Source: Branchinecta lynchi (taxonomy: Eukaryota > Arthropoda > Branchiopoda > Anostraca > Branchinectidae). From it: DNA of 64,000 bases. This document shows, piece by piece, positions 11,286 through 22,290 of this stretch. Within the stretch, counting starts at the first letter, position 1. Each line of letters begins with the position of its first letter. The stretch spans positions 21,788,938 to 21,852,937 of the forward strand of contig JAKZAP010000014.1 of assembly GCA_023053575.1 (NCBI GenBank). The letters run 5' to 3'. The position numbers and the translations under genes are program-made. The notes beneath the pieces were generated by a model that was not told the origin of the DNA, searched no databases, and saw nothing but the letters and a program-made list of their open reading frames with translations.

Positions 11286-11945
11286 GATGCCTCTGCATAT
11301 CGTAACCGATTCTTCGTCCCCTGCTCTAACTCAATTTCAATTTTCGGGAGATATCCTGGCCAGTGAAGGATCTCCACGTCCACCAGTACATAATCGATAA
11401 CGCTACTTCGAAGCCAAGCCAAGCACGTAAACTCACCCCTGCCTATATGACCAAACCAACGTCCATACTGTTTCTTGGCATCTTGTAGGCTTGGGACTAA
11501 ACATGGAATATCTGGAATACAAACATCATTTAGTTCGGGTTCCAAGCCAAGCACGTAAACTCACCCCTGCCCTCATGACCAAACCAACTTCAGCGCAGAA
11601 TGCCAGGAGTCTGCTACCCCAGACATTGATTGATCTATTTTCGTCCATACTGTTTCTTGACATCTTGTAGGCTTGGGACTAAACATGTAATATCTGGAAT
11701 ACAGACATCATTTAGTTCGGGTTTATTTCCGGTAATGCATTAAAGTCACTGATTTTTAGGAAATGGTCCTGTGGGTTGCGCATACGCAATTCTTGCACTT
11801 TACTTTCTAATATAAACCACGTGTCTTCCTTCCCGTACTGGGAAGTCCCGTACTTGCTATTTTGAGGCGGTATGTAAACAGAACCTACTGTAATGTATTT
11901 TCCTTCTAGCAATTCTACCCTTATCCATACCAAATTTTCCAAAAA
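11286..11945 (-). pseudogene. LINE endonuclease domain with internal duplication
   Basis: The minus strand reads LVWIRVELLEGKYITVGSVY then IPPQNS, DHFLKISDFNA (cf. G-D-F-N-A), DVCIPDI and SSVIDYVLVDVEIL, the S-V-I-D-Y-V-L of apurinic endonuclease-type LINE domains. A ~130-180-base segment (CCAAGCCAAGCACGTAAACT to TTTAGTTCGGGTT) is present twice in tandem, about 11411-11541 and 11542-11722; one copy has lost about 50 bases. It is not functional. Confidence 0.65.
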
Positions 11946-12384
11946 TACTCTTTACTCTCGAATAACTACGCAAAGATTTTCCCCTATAACTCCTCCGTAA
12001 AATGTCTTTGCTTTATCCCTACCTACATCTTCTACAAAATAATTAAAGGCACATTCGATCTATCGTGCCATGTCTGAATTATGTCAGAAAATCTAACTTA
12101 GTTATCTCTTCTTCTCTTGCAAGTTTATTTTGTAGTCCTTGCACATTCCACGCTGGAAAAGATCTTGTTATACTATGGCCCTGGACATCCTAGCTCGAAG
12201 AAGCTGAATTACTTCTTTCGTCGTTTAGGGTAAAGGGGTTATGGGTTTGGTTACTAAGGGGCGGAAAGTTTAGACGATAGTAATCCTGATTACCATTGTT
12301 TTGTCTGTGACCGCCTCTTTGGTAGCTTCGCACTCTCCTCCTCTTTGTTCTCTCTTCAACGGTTGTGTTCATCTGTCAAGTGTT

Positions 12385-13115
12385 TTAGCTGTCAGAAAGG
12401 AACCTGTCGTCTGGACTGACGATTTCTCCTATTTTTCCGTATGTGCCACGGCTAGCGTTATTGCCGTTTGTAGCGTCTTTTGAAGCTTCGTTTAACTTAG
12501 ACGGTGTTCTGACGGATTTCGGGCTGCGGGTTTGCGACCATGAAGTTGGTAGAAGATTTCTGCTTTCGTCGTCTGCTTCATCAGCTGTTAACATTTGGGT
12601 CTCACTATCCGTTGCAATGTCAGTGTTAGTAGGAGATGCAGAGGCTCTCAGCTCATACGCGCGCTTCCAGGGTTGAGGTTGCGGAACCGCTGTATTCTCT
12701 GGCATTTCAATCACCACCAGGCGATCAAAAATAAACACGTGCTCATCAACGATGAGCATGGTTCCTCTGAGCCGCACGCTTCTTCCTTCGGATATTGCTC
12801 TGTTCGTCACGTGCTTTAACCTGTTTCGATCTTCTCTTTCTGCTAACGTATAGTCAGGGGATACACCAACCCCATCTCGTTTCAATTCCTGTGCGTTTTT
12901 CAGAGTGTAGTTGCGAGTATCTGTCGAGTTCAGTTTGAGTACTACTGGGCCTGTCCTAAGGCGGAATACATTTCTAACGTCGCTTCTGGTCAACTAAAGC
13001 GCTGGAAGCTGCCAGTTTAGGTCAGCTTTGAGTGAACTGTTAGCGAATCTCTTTCGTGGCTGGAAGTTAAAGATAATGATGTTTGACCGTTTCATTTCTG
13101 CTTCCAAGAGGTTCA
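12385..13115 (-). pseudogene. LINE ORF1-like protein remnant
   Basis: Upstream of a stop near 12994 the minus strand reads LLEAEMKRSNIIIFNFQPRK, then 202 open codons: DVRNVFRLRTGPVVLKLNST, LKRDGVGVSPDYTLAEREDR and SVRLRGTMLIVDEHVFIF, and a Ser/Thr-rich tail. This R-x-x-N-I-I-I-F, D-V, G-V-x-V-S-x-D-x-T and R-G-x-x-L-I-V-D order matches the L1/CR1-type ORF1 RNA-binding (RRM) and C-terminal domains. The 5' coiled coil is not traceable. An unusually well kept frame for a broken LINE. Confidence 0.65.
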
Positions 13116-13330
13116 TTTTCCTGTTTGATTCGACCACTTTCTTTTGTTCTCCAAGCACTGTTAGCGTGAAACCGCCTCGTTCACTGTTTTATGCGCCTCG
13201 AGCTGTTCCTTCAGGTCTGTTAGTTGAGCCATGATAGCTGCTCCATTTTACTGTTCATTTCTCCTAGAAATTTTAAAAATCGGTTCTTGGTCTTCCATTT
13301 CACCGTAATCTCGAAAAACTGGTTTTCTTA

Positions 13331-14184
13331 CGCGTACTTGATCACCAAATCCAAGCCAAAGATGAGTGATCGAGTGACGTCACTAATCTTATTCACTGGT
13401 GAATGGTTAGAGCTCCCTCGGGGTGTTATCAGGGCGAGCGCTGAATGGGAACTGAATTAATTCTCATGTAGGTAATCCATTAAAAGAGCCTTTTTTACAT
13501 TTTCTACCTTTTCTATATAGTTCATAGCTACCCTATACGATTTTTTTCGCCCTGTCTTTTCGCCATAGTTTCCTTTTGCACCAACGACATTTTAGCGATT
13601 TTTCGATTTTTTTTTTCCCTCCTCCTCCACTCAGTGACAAAAGTGTGACACTTGTTTTTCTCCATTTTTGCTTTGAAATTCTGTTATCTTTCCTATTTTA
13701 TTCATAGCTTAAAATTTACCTTAATGTTTTCACAAAAAGTATTAAAAATAAAAATCATTGAAAAGCATTCAAAATGATTATAGTAACGCTTTTTCGATTT
13801 TCAACTAGCGCAAACTTCGAAAAGAGCTTCAGTGTCAGCCACTTTTTCGAAAGTCAAGCTTAATTTTTATTTTCGTTTTGGACGACCTGGTAGGCAACAC
13901 AAATCTTGTGTTTCAGAATTATTTTTTGTGCTTGTTTTTTCCCACTTTCTAACCATGATACGTGCAGTTTCATGTTTGCATCAAGCATCCCCTTCGGAGT
14001 GGGGAAAGTCTGAACTGACTCAAGAAACGCCAGGAAAACTTGCTAATTCCACTGGGCAAGTAGGCTGCTGGAATTTTCGAAATCAAAATTTCTCAACCAA
14101 TTTATCGTGAAAACGATTTTTAGTAAGGCTTATGATGGAGAAGCTCAACTTAAACCTCAAAATATTGTTTTATATTGTTTACCA
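13331..14184. other. No gene recognised
   Basis: T-rich single-copy-looking sequence, possibly the 5' region of the LINE at its left edge. The open frame 13832-14110 has no recognisable features. Confidence 0.4.
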
Positions 14185-14300
14185 GATTGTTCTTCCCACC
14201 AGTTTTCATTCTAATCGCTCCACTCTAAGGGTATCAAACGTTTTCCGGTTTCCGTATTCCGGCAATCCCCCATTCAACCGAAATCTGGCAAGAACGTGCA
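14185..14300 (-). repeat. Element B fragment, inverted
   Basis: CTTCCCACCAGTTTTCATTC then ATCGCTCCACTCTAAG is the reverse complement of a type iii module of element B. It lies just left of a full B copy in the opposite orientation. Confidence 0.6.
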
Positions 14301-14359
14301 AGTTTGGGAAACTACCCTATCGATCGCGAAAACGAGGTAAAGGATATGCTGAAATAGGA

Positions 14360-16129
14360 TGTGCTGCTTCCGGCCAAGTGCCATATACCAATCACTTTTC
14401 CGTCGGTCGGTCTGTCGGTCAGTCGGTTGGTCCGGTGATCGCGAGTTAGGGTACTACCAGATGCGCTAGGACGATGAAACTTGGCAGGCATATTAAGGAC
14501 CCGACCCGGCCTAACTTGGAAATAGTCACTTGCCCAATCCAACCATCGTGGCGGGGGGGGGGGGGGGAGAGGAGCCGGAATCCGGAATTTAGTGACATGC
14601 ATTACATTCGAACGGGTGATCGGATCTGAATGAAACTTGATATTTGGAAAAAAGGCATGTCTCAGATTTCCCATTTTAAATCCGGACCGAATCCGATGAA
14701 TGTGGGGGGGGGGGGAGTCGGAGGGGTAACCGGAAATCATGTGACACGCTTAGAGTGGAGTGATCGGGATGAAACTTGGTGGGAGGAACAAGCACACGAC
14801 CTACGTACATTGTTGACAGAACGGACCGGATTCATGCACTGTGGGGGGAGTTGGAGGAGTAGTTCCGGAATTCCGGTGATAAGGATCCAAGTTAAGTTAC
14901 TTCCAGGTGGGCTAGGACAATGAAACTTGGTAGGCAAGTCAAGGATCCGACTAGATCCAGGGGCGGATCCAGAGGGGGGGGCGAGGGGGGCGGTCGCCCC
15001 CCCTAGACGGGCTGTCGCCCCCCCTAGACGGGCTGTAATTTTTTGTTTTGTTTTACTGCACTTACGGAAGTCTGCATTAACGCATGTTCTAACTACTGTA
15101 ACTAGACTCTAAAATCTTTTTACAAGTGGAGCCAGGAGCTTGAATTTTTCTTGTAAACAGTTGTCAGTTGATCAAGTACAGCTTTTACCATTATTGTAAT
15201 ATATGAAAACCACATTTTCGTTAAATAAGAGACCGACAGGGACACTTAAAACGCGAAAAAAATCAGCCTTGTGGCCGACAAAAAGGACACTACCCCCACT
15301 CTTTTCGGTAAGAATCGCCCCCCCCCCCCCCCTAGAACGGAAGGCTGGATCCGCCCCTGACTAGATCAGCCTGGAAATACTCAACTCCCGATCTGACCAC
15401 CGTGGGGGAGTGGAGTGAGGGGGAATCCGGAATCTTGAGGATTGTTAACTTTGGAACGGGTGATCGGATATTAACAAAACTTGATATTTGGAAAGACCAC
15501 GTGTCTCGGATGTCCCGTTTTGAATCCGGACAGGATCCGATGAATGTGGGGGGGGGGAATCTTGTGACGTGCTTAGAGTGGAGCGATTGGGATGAAACTT
15601 GGTGGGAAGGACAAGGACAAAAACTAGATACATTAGTGACAGAACCGGAGCGGGTTCGGTCAGTGTGAGGAGAGTTGGAGGGGGGGGGGGGTCCGGAATT
15701 CTGGTGATCGCGAATAAAGGTACTTTCAGATGTGCTAAAGCGATGAAACTTGGCTTGAACATCAGAAACTTGACAAGATCGGCTTAGAAATTACCACTTG
15801 TCAGATCCGACCATCCCTTAAATTACTAATCATACTAGTCCTAACCGCAATGCTTTTTAGCAAATTATACATTTTAACTCAAGGGTTTTGCTCAAAAATA
15901 AATTTTTAGCACCCTTAAAGTGCGTTTCTTAGCCGAAAAGTAAAAAAAAAAATACTTTAACCAAACGACATATATTCATTATTGACAAGGGTCCATGATC
16001 ATTTTTGACCCAAGGGTTTTGCTTCCAAGTGAACTTCTTCAAGTACAAACAATAAATTTGAGCAAAATCTTCCTACTTTCATCCTCTGCCCCAGCCTTGC
16101 AAGTGCCATATGAGCTTCCAACTCTTGTT
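14360..16129 (+). repeat. Element B copy 2, interrupted by a hAT MITE
   Basis: Starts CGGCCAAGTGCCATATACC with GGTCGGTCTGTCGGTC, has modules near 14476, 14630, 14770, 14920, 15475, 15595 and 15745, then the AT-rich part and GCAAGTGCCATATGAGC end. The hAT MITE at 14958-15359 splits one module between GACTAGATC and ACTAGATCAGCC. Poly-G tracts of 7-16 bases mark the module borders. Confidence 0.85.
14958..15359. mobile_element. hAT-type MITE with 8-bp target duplication ACTAGATC
   Basis: Inverted ends CAGGGGCGGATCCAG and GGATCCGCCCCTG, flanked by ACTAGATC at 14950-14957 and 15360-15367. An 8-bp duplication is the hAT hallmark. The interior is non-coding, with C-tracts and a short duplicated CCCTAGACGGGCTGT unit. 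Borders are exact. Confidence 0.93.
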
Positions 16130-16145
16130 AAATTTCTTACCAATT

Positions 16146-16852
16146 TTTATGGCACTTGCAGCCTCTGGTTCAAGTTCGATATATCTATCGCAATTCTGTC
16201 TGTCGGTAGGTACGTTTGTCTGTCACAGTTTTTCGAGTTAGGGTACTTCCAGATGTAGTGGTACCATGAAACTTGGCAGGCATATCAGGGACCCGACAAG
16301 ATTAACCTTGAAATAGTCACTTTCACGATGGAAATTAGGAAATTAGTGGCATGCATTAAGTGTCTTAAGTACGGACCGGATCCGATGGATCGGGGGGGGG
16401 GGGGGGGGTCGGAAGGGGCAACCGGAAATCTTGTGACACGCTCAGAATGGAGCGATCGGGATGAAATTTGGTTGGAAGAACAAGCACAAGCTCTAAGACT
16501 TCCCTGACAGAACTGGGCCGGATTTGGACACTGTGGGGGAGTTGGAGGGGGGGGGGCGTCAGGAATTGCGACGATCCGGAGTTAATGTACTTCAAAATAG
16601 GCCAGGACGATGAAACTTGGCAGGCATATGAGGTACCCGACCAGATTCACTTGGAAATAGTCACTTGCCCGATCCGACCATTTTGTGGGAGGGGGAGACG
16701 ACGGAACCTGGAATTAGTGGCATGCATTATTTTCGAATGGGTTCTCAGATTTTTATGAAACTTGATCAGTGGAAATCCTGTCTAAGATGTTCCACTTCAA
16801 GTCTGGACCGGATCTGATGAATCTGAGGGAAGGGGGGGGGGGGGGGTGGAGG
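16146..16852 (+). repeat. Element B copy 3, truncated
   Basis: Begins TATGGCACTTGCAGCC and CTGTCTGTCGGTAGG, continues with modules near 16267, 16462, 16610 and 16755, and stops in a G-tract near 16850 where element K begins. The AT-rich distal part is missing. Confidence 0.75.
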
Positions 16853-16869
16853 CGAGGTTGTCCCCCCTC

Positions 16870-18226
16870 CTAAGTTTTGGGCATTCGGTCAAACTTTCGG
16901 CGAAGGCAAAAAATTCGGTCACAAGGGGCATCGAGGCGAAGCCGTGATGGCCTTTTCATAAAATCGTGCTTCCAAATTGGGTGCATTTCCAAATTGGGTG
17001 GTTTGACGTGTTTCTTGGTCCCTTTCTTTATCGAATTTGTTAATTCAATCATGTGTCCCCGCATTTCCAAATTGGGTGATTTAACGTGTTTATTGGATTT
17101 CACCGCATTCGATTTCACCGCATTCGGTCCGTCCCTTCGTAAGTTCGGTGATTTAGCCTGTTTATATGGTATCATTCGCCAGCGAATTCGGTAATTCACC
17201 GGACTTTTCTCAAGTTCATATATGTTCTATCTCATTCAGTTCTATCGCATTTGGTCATTAATCAGATTCAGTCAGTTCTGATTCGTGACCGAATTCGACA
17301 ACTTTTGTTCAGTCTGCATCGATTTCGCCGCATTCGGCCCGTCCATGCGTAAATTCGGTGATTTAAACTGTCTATTTGGTCTCATTCTTTATTGGATTCG
17401 GTCGCATTCGGTCAGTCTATTTCATAATTAAATTCGGTGAGATTCATTTGGTTCTGACACCGGTTTCGATGATTCACCTGATTTTTCTTTAGTCCCTTTC
17501 TATGACTAGACTTGCAGAACTCGGTTGTTTTAGGTGGTTTTAACAAGAGTTTTATTCCATTACGAAATTCGGTTGTTATACCGCTCTCGGTCTGTTCCTT
17601 ATTTTCTAGTTAGTTTTCGGTACACGGTAGTACGAATTCATTTTTTATTGAGTTCGGTAACTTAAGTGGCATTTATTTCGCTGTCGTTCTTTACCATTTA
17701 CGGTAGCTTCAGCTAGTTGCTATTCATTTCTGTACTTCTTAGGATTGCAGTACTTCACGAATAAGCACGTCTCTTGACATTAAAACTAGCCTACTTCTGA
17801 TTGCTGTAAAGTCAGAATAAATGTACTTTCTATCTACCTTACCCTGGAAGACTCCTTTTTTCGCCAGACATCTCTGGGGTTTAAAAGGTAGTCTTGGGAT
17901 CGCAAAAAGAAACTCTGATCATCAGTGTTTCACAAAATTTCGCCTGCGGCGCATTTCGCAATCTTCTCTACTACGTCATTTACTTGGCGTTTGAGGCTGG
18001 GAATTTTGCGGGGCTTGAACCATGTTAAAAGCTAGACTTTTCATGGGAAGTAGTTAAATGTTGCCAGAAAAAAGACAGATTCAAAAACTTTCGCCTGCGG
18101 CGTATTAATTAATCCTGGGTACAGCCATTAGCGACGTTGTCGCTATGCATCAACGCCTGTTTTTGCGATTATTTCAAGATCTGTTGGCAAACTGAAAAGT
18201 TCCTCTAAAGGTAAAAGGGTAGTGTT
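16870..18226 (+). repeat. Element K copy 2, proximal part
   Basis: Same order of blocks as 10081-11285: ATTCGGT-rich section (16880-17620), AAACTAGCCTAC, TTTTTTCGCCAGACATCTCT and TTTCGCCTGCGGCG, ending AAAGGTAAAAGGG. The distal end reappears at 19600-19835 after a 1.4-kb interruption. Confidence 0.65.
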
Positions 18227-18439
18227 GGTGTATCCATGAACTATAAGGAGTCTGACACCAAATTATAAGGGTGGTGGGGAATTAGTAAGCTTCAACTTAG
18301 AAGTAAGCTAGTCAGAATAAAATAACGTGATAATTAATTAGCTACTGTCAGAAGAAGATAAATAGCGTGGTTGACCCCAGGCCTTATAAGTCCAAAAAGA
18401 GAAATAATAATAATAATAACGAGAAGAAACCAAGAGTCT
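18227..18439. other. Short unclassified insert with an AAT tract
   Basis: GTGTTGGTGTATCCATGAAC at the left and an (AAT) run at 18402-18420. It starts exactly where element K copy 2 is interrupted. No gene. Confidence 0.3.
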
Positions 18440-18724
18440 CAACATAGTCTTTACTTACTTTACTTACTCCAGAGATATTCATAATTTTATTTTCAAACTG
18501 CTGGACAGAGTTAAAGATACTTTGACAAGATAATTTCAACTATCGAGCATTACAAAATTTAACACTTAGATAATGATCTCTTTCACTTCAAGATTACAAA
18601 TTAGGTGTCTTTTTCTGTGTGTATATATGTGTTTTGTTTATTTTCTTTATTTTCGTCATTTACTCCGTCTTTTCAAAATGGCGGTTCATAAATAAATTAC
18701 TTACTTACTTACTTACTTACTTAT
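18440..18724 (+). mobile_element. LINE-L 3' end with (TTAC)n tail
   Basis: The sequence TTTATTTTCTTTATTTTCG, TTTACTCCGTCTTTTC and GTTCATAAATAAATTAC is followed by six TTAC repeats. The same 3' untranslated pattern occurs inverted at 49186, where it follows LINE coding sequence, so this is taken as a LINE 3' end. Confidence 0.6.
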
Positions 18725-19120
18725 AAAACTTTATCTGAATCAATCGACCGTATTATCTGGGAGAACGGATGCCGGTCCAAGGACCAAGCGCCACCAAGAA
18801 CCCAGACACCATTCGGCCATTCTAATTGAACTTAAAACTTTTCACAGCACTATCGCTTGATACATGGTTATAAGTATAGAATTAAAACTACCTGGGTGAC
18901 AAGTATGCCGACGCTCACTGCTCTATCACTCCTCATTCCCGACTGTATCTCTCTTCTCTCAAATTCTGCCTCAACGACTCAGCCCCGACTCAACCCCCTG
19001 TTTACAGACTCCTTTATCATAATTCTGCGAATACTGCTAATATTCAGCGTCCCCTGTTTGTGAAGAACCTTATCCTGAGTCTGGAAAGTTTCACTCCTTA
19101 TGCCAAGTTGCTTTTCACGG
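18725..19120. other. No gene recognised
   Basis: Short open frames only (for example 18857-19063). No repeat family assigned. Confidence 0.4.
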
Positions 19121-19540
19121 GTAGTACCCTAAAGTACTAAAACGAGGAAGGAAAGGGTGGACTTGAAATATCTTAGTTGGCGACCCCTCGCTCGACTCGA
19201 GGGTGTTAAGTCGCCTACCGTCAGAATGAGAAATGAAAAGGTGAATTACAATTTGTATAGTTGCGGACCCCTCACTAAAGTTAATGCCTACCCATGTCAG
19301 GATACTAAAACGAGGAAGGGATGGTGAACTTTGAATTTGAAAAGTTGAAGAACCCTCAAGGAATACTAAATAGAGTACAGGAACGGTGCGGCTTTCCAGT
19401 TTTTCGCAGCATATAACTCTGGCGACAGCCTTCCTCGTTTTAGTATGCCCTTCCTCGTTTTAGTATGCCCTTCCTGGTTTTAGTATGCCTTCCTGCTTTT
19501 CTCGCGTTCCCTTCCCTTCCTGGTTTTAGTCGACCCCCCC
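19121..19540. mobile_element. Element F copy, left end degraded
   Basis: Repeated ACTAAAACGAGGAAGG and CCTTCCTCGTTTTAGTATG phrases on both strands, ending CCTGGTTTTAGTCGACC. It matches the complete copy at 52107-52626. Confidence 0.6.
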
Positions 19541-19599
19541 CCCCCCCTTGTTGCTGTGGCTAATAATAGTTTTCTATACAGAAAGCTTACAGAACACAA

Positions 19600-19835
19600 A
19601 AAAATAGAAGCAGAACAGCCTGAAAACGCGCCAATTTTTCTCTTTGTTGTTTGTTTGTTATGCTTGTTTGTTTATACTCTGCAACTTTTTACATTGTAGC
19701 TTCATTAAGGAAACTCGCTGTCTCTTTAGATTTTTTTTTTTTTCTTATAGTAAAAATCAGGTACCGATTCGGTCAATTTTACCAGGTCCCCCCCCCCCCC
19801 CAAATGAAGAAAGGCTCGAGACGTCCCTCGTCCAG
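19600..19835 (+). repeat. Element K copy 2, distal end
   Basis: AATTTTTCTCTTTGTTGTTT, CAACTTTTTACATTGTAGC and GGTACCGATTCGGTCAATTT match 11110-11260 of K copy 1. It resumes K after the insert at 18227-19600 and passes into element B. Confidence 0.6.
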
Positions 19836-19837
19836 AT

Positions 19838-20453
19838 CCAGACATCTTGTGACACGTATAAGAGTGGACTGATTAGGATGAAACTTGGTGAAAATGAGGG
19901 GGAGGCGGAGGGGGTTTCCGGAATTTCGATGATCGCCAGTTAAGGTACTTCCATATGTGATAGGATGACGAAACTTTGCTGTAGTATTAGAGACTTTGCA
20001 TGATTGGCTTAGACATTGTCACTTCCACAATCCGACCATCCCTTAAAGAACTAAACTTAACCGCAAAGTAAAAAAAAATACTACTAAGAAAAATTTACTT
20101 TTCACGATCCCCATCAGCAGATGATCATTTTTTCGTCAAGTTTTGTTAAGAAATTAATTTTTAACACTCTTAAAGTGCCGAAACCGACAAGTGAAAGTGA
20201 AAAAAAAAAAATTTTAGCCAGTCATTATTTATGCCTCAAGAATTTTGCTTACAGTGGAATTTTTAGCGCCCAAGTGCACATCATCAAAAGTGCAAAAATA
20301 AACCGATTATTATGAAACAATACATTCTCGGATTTTTAAGAGTCCATGATCATTCGTATGTCGATGGTTCGACTGACAAATTATCACAACAAACCCATGA
20401 ATTGGCCAAGTAGCAAAGCCTCGCGCGTGCCGTATGAGCTTCTAGCTCTTGTT
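19838..20453 (+). repeat. Element B copy 4, distal half
   Basis: One type iii module (GATGAAACTTGGTG near 19878), one type i module, then the AT-rich distal part and the end CGTATGAGCTTCTAGCTC. It lacks the hairpin end. Confidence 0.7.
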
Positions 20454-20885
20454 TAATGGAAAGACGACCAAAATTTTGAGAAGAAATTCACAAAAAAAAA
20501 TTGGAAAATGCAGGAAAAAATACCTGAATCATAGGAATTTCAGGTCTCAAATGCTAGTAAAACATGCACTGAAAAAAAGAAAGACGGAGCGTAATGACAA
20601 AGCTGTGGCGCGAGAACATCTGGTTACAAAAGATCAATATTAGATGGGTTTTTTTTTTCATACAGATTACCCCATGCCTCTCCAAGAACTAATCTCCACC
20701 AACGACAAGTACAGCAATCAGCATTTGAAACAGTTGAGGATATTTCTTCTCGTCTCTTCCTCTCTTAAATATCCATCGACAAACCCGCTAACACAGGACT
20801 GAAATCCTTGTGCTTGTTATTGTTCGCTGATTCACTTTCAAGTGTCGACTAGCAAAGTCGCAGGCTCTGTCAAGTCCTCTTCCAG
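20454..20885. other. Intron sequence upstream of the loop C exon
   Basis: No repeat family or gene recognised. The last 60 bases hold the pyrimidine tract of the 20886 acceptor. Confidence 0.4.
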
Positions 20886-21042
20886 ATCGATCTGCGGCAT
20901 GTTGACGCTTCAGATGGCTCCGATTTCGTTGACGTGGGGATCGACTTGAAAGAATATTATCCCAGCGTCGAGTGGGATATTCTTAGCGTCCCAGCAGTGA
21001 GGAACATAAGGAAATACGAGTGCTGTGAAGAACTATATCCAG
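20886..21042 (+). CDS. nAChR alpha-like subunit, loop F/loop C exon with vicinal cysteines
   Basis: Encodes 52 codons plus one base. It starts in phase 0 after CCTCTTCCAG with IDLRHVDASDGSDFVDVGID (loop F region), continues through YYPSVEWDILSVPA and ends with loop C, KYECCEELYP, before a GTAACA donor at 21043. The adjacent cysteine pair preceded by Y-x is the hallmark of alpha subunits, which carry the principal face of the acetylcholine site. The single base g at the end joins ac of the next exon to make Asp, giving the family-typical YPDIFFN entry into TM1. It joins in frame to HDLVD of the exon at 3006. A hAT MITE remnant begins about 30 bases after the donor. Confidence 0.95.
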
Positions 21043-21071
21043 GTAACAGTAACAGTTTCTTTTCCCATTTT

Positions 21072-21250
21072 CGAAGAGGTGCCACTGGGGGGGGGGGGAG
21101 GGGGGGGTTGCCTGCGGGTCGGACAAAAAAGTACAAAAAAGACATAGATCCGAGGGAAAAGCCTATAACAATTATTATTTTTGTATGTTTCGGGGGGGGG
21201 GGGGGGTCAACCCCCTATCTCTCCCTGGATACAGCCTTTGGGGGGGGGGG
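21072..21250 (+). mobile_element. Element C (hAT MITE) remnant
   Basis: G-tracts, GTTGCCTGCGGGTCGGAC, TTATTTTTGTATGTTTCGG, GGGTCAACCCCCT and CCTGGATACAGCC match the intact copy at 63139-63299. Neither end is clean. It begins 30 bases after the loop C exon donor. Confidence 0.7.
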
Positions 21251-21432
21251 TCACAACCACCCCAAATTTATCCCAAAAGGAGCAAGTGAATTTCGAGCAT
21301 GAGTGACCCCCCAACATTACAATAACGCCTCTCACTTTTCTGCTTGTCATATTTATGATTTTTTAGGCCCAATTTGGCCTCTAAATAGGTTTATTTGGCC
21401 TCTACATATGTTTCCTTACTGAAATAGTGTCT

Positions 21433-22290
21433 CTGATTTTTGGGATCCCAAAACGTAAGTGGAGGGGTACATAGGACATCGCAAGAGTTGTCCGTATATC
21501 CTTCCGTCTGTGCGTACTATAACTCTCGAAGGGAATGAGATATTTTGATGAAACCTGGTGTGAGGATTCTTTGGGTCAAGGGAAAAGTCGGGTACGTAGA
21601 CGGGCTCTGTAGCCATACATTTAGGGGTAGGTGAGGGGGATAAATTGAGAGACAATCAAAATATTTTTAAACAGCTAATGAGATGGACGATTAAGGGGTG
21701 GGAAAGCGATGCCGAACACGATTATGAAAACCATTTTCTCGGCAGACGTGTAGGTTGCCCGGAATCTGGCTAAAACCGGAAAGCTTGTTAAAAAAATAAA
21801 AGTTTTATTTGAAGTTGATTAGATTCGATTTAGGGATAAGAAGACATGCTGAAGACTTACATGAAAATAGTTTTCTACCCAGACAAGTAGTTATCCTGGA
21901 ATCCGGCCAAAAGATACACTGAATTCGTTTTTTAGCTTTTAATTTTTTTGCCAGACAAGCAGTTCGCCGGCCGAAACCGGAAATTTGGCAGAAAATATCC
22001 GGAAGTTCGATCTGTTTTGTCAAAATACATGACTTATAGGGGTAAACACATATACTGAAGCCATATCTGAACTTGGTTTTCTCAGAATATTGGCTACTGT
22101 AGAATAAATGTAGAGCTACATAGTCCATCTACAAACTCGATCTGTCCCTTGACCCAAAGAATCTTTACGCCAAGTGTCATCAAATACCTCATTCCCTTCG
22201 AGAGTTATCGTGCTGACAGACGAACGGACGGACAGACAGACGGACAACTCTGACGAAGTATCTCTCCACTTACGTTTGGGGGCAAAAAAG
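21433..22290. repeat. Element A in fold-back form
   Basis: The left half is a minus-oriented A copy starting TTTTGGGATCCCAAAACGTA; near 22085 the orientation flips and the right end is plus-oriented (TCATTCCCTTCGAGAG, GACGGACAGACAGACGG, CTCCACTTACGTTTGGGG). Both outer ends are therefore the same terminal segment, forming a ~150-base inverted repeat. Confidence 0.7.

Larger units (their letters stand above)
5130..13330 (-). mobile_element. Dismembered LINE (ORF1, endonuclease, RT) broken by later insertions
   Basis: Minus-strand LINE parts occur in the correct 5' to 3' order from right to left: ORF1 (13115-12385), endonuclease (11945-11286), EN-RT linker (10080-9592 and 7580-7446), RT (6985-5490) and a C-terminal C-x2-C segment (about 5330-5130). 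Inserted between them are element K (10081-11285), element B (7581-9591), element M (7273-7452) and a MITE (6973-7144). The order and strand argue for one original element about 5 kb long. It is full of frameshifts and cannot be active. Confidence 0.7.

Noticed and set aside
14312..14740. 142-codon minus frame with proline runs
   Set aside because: Prolines come from the poly-G tracts of element B on the other strand; not a gene.
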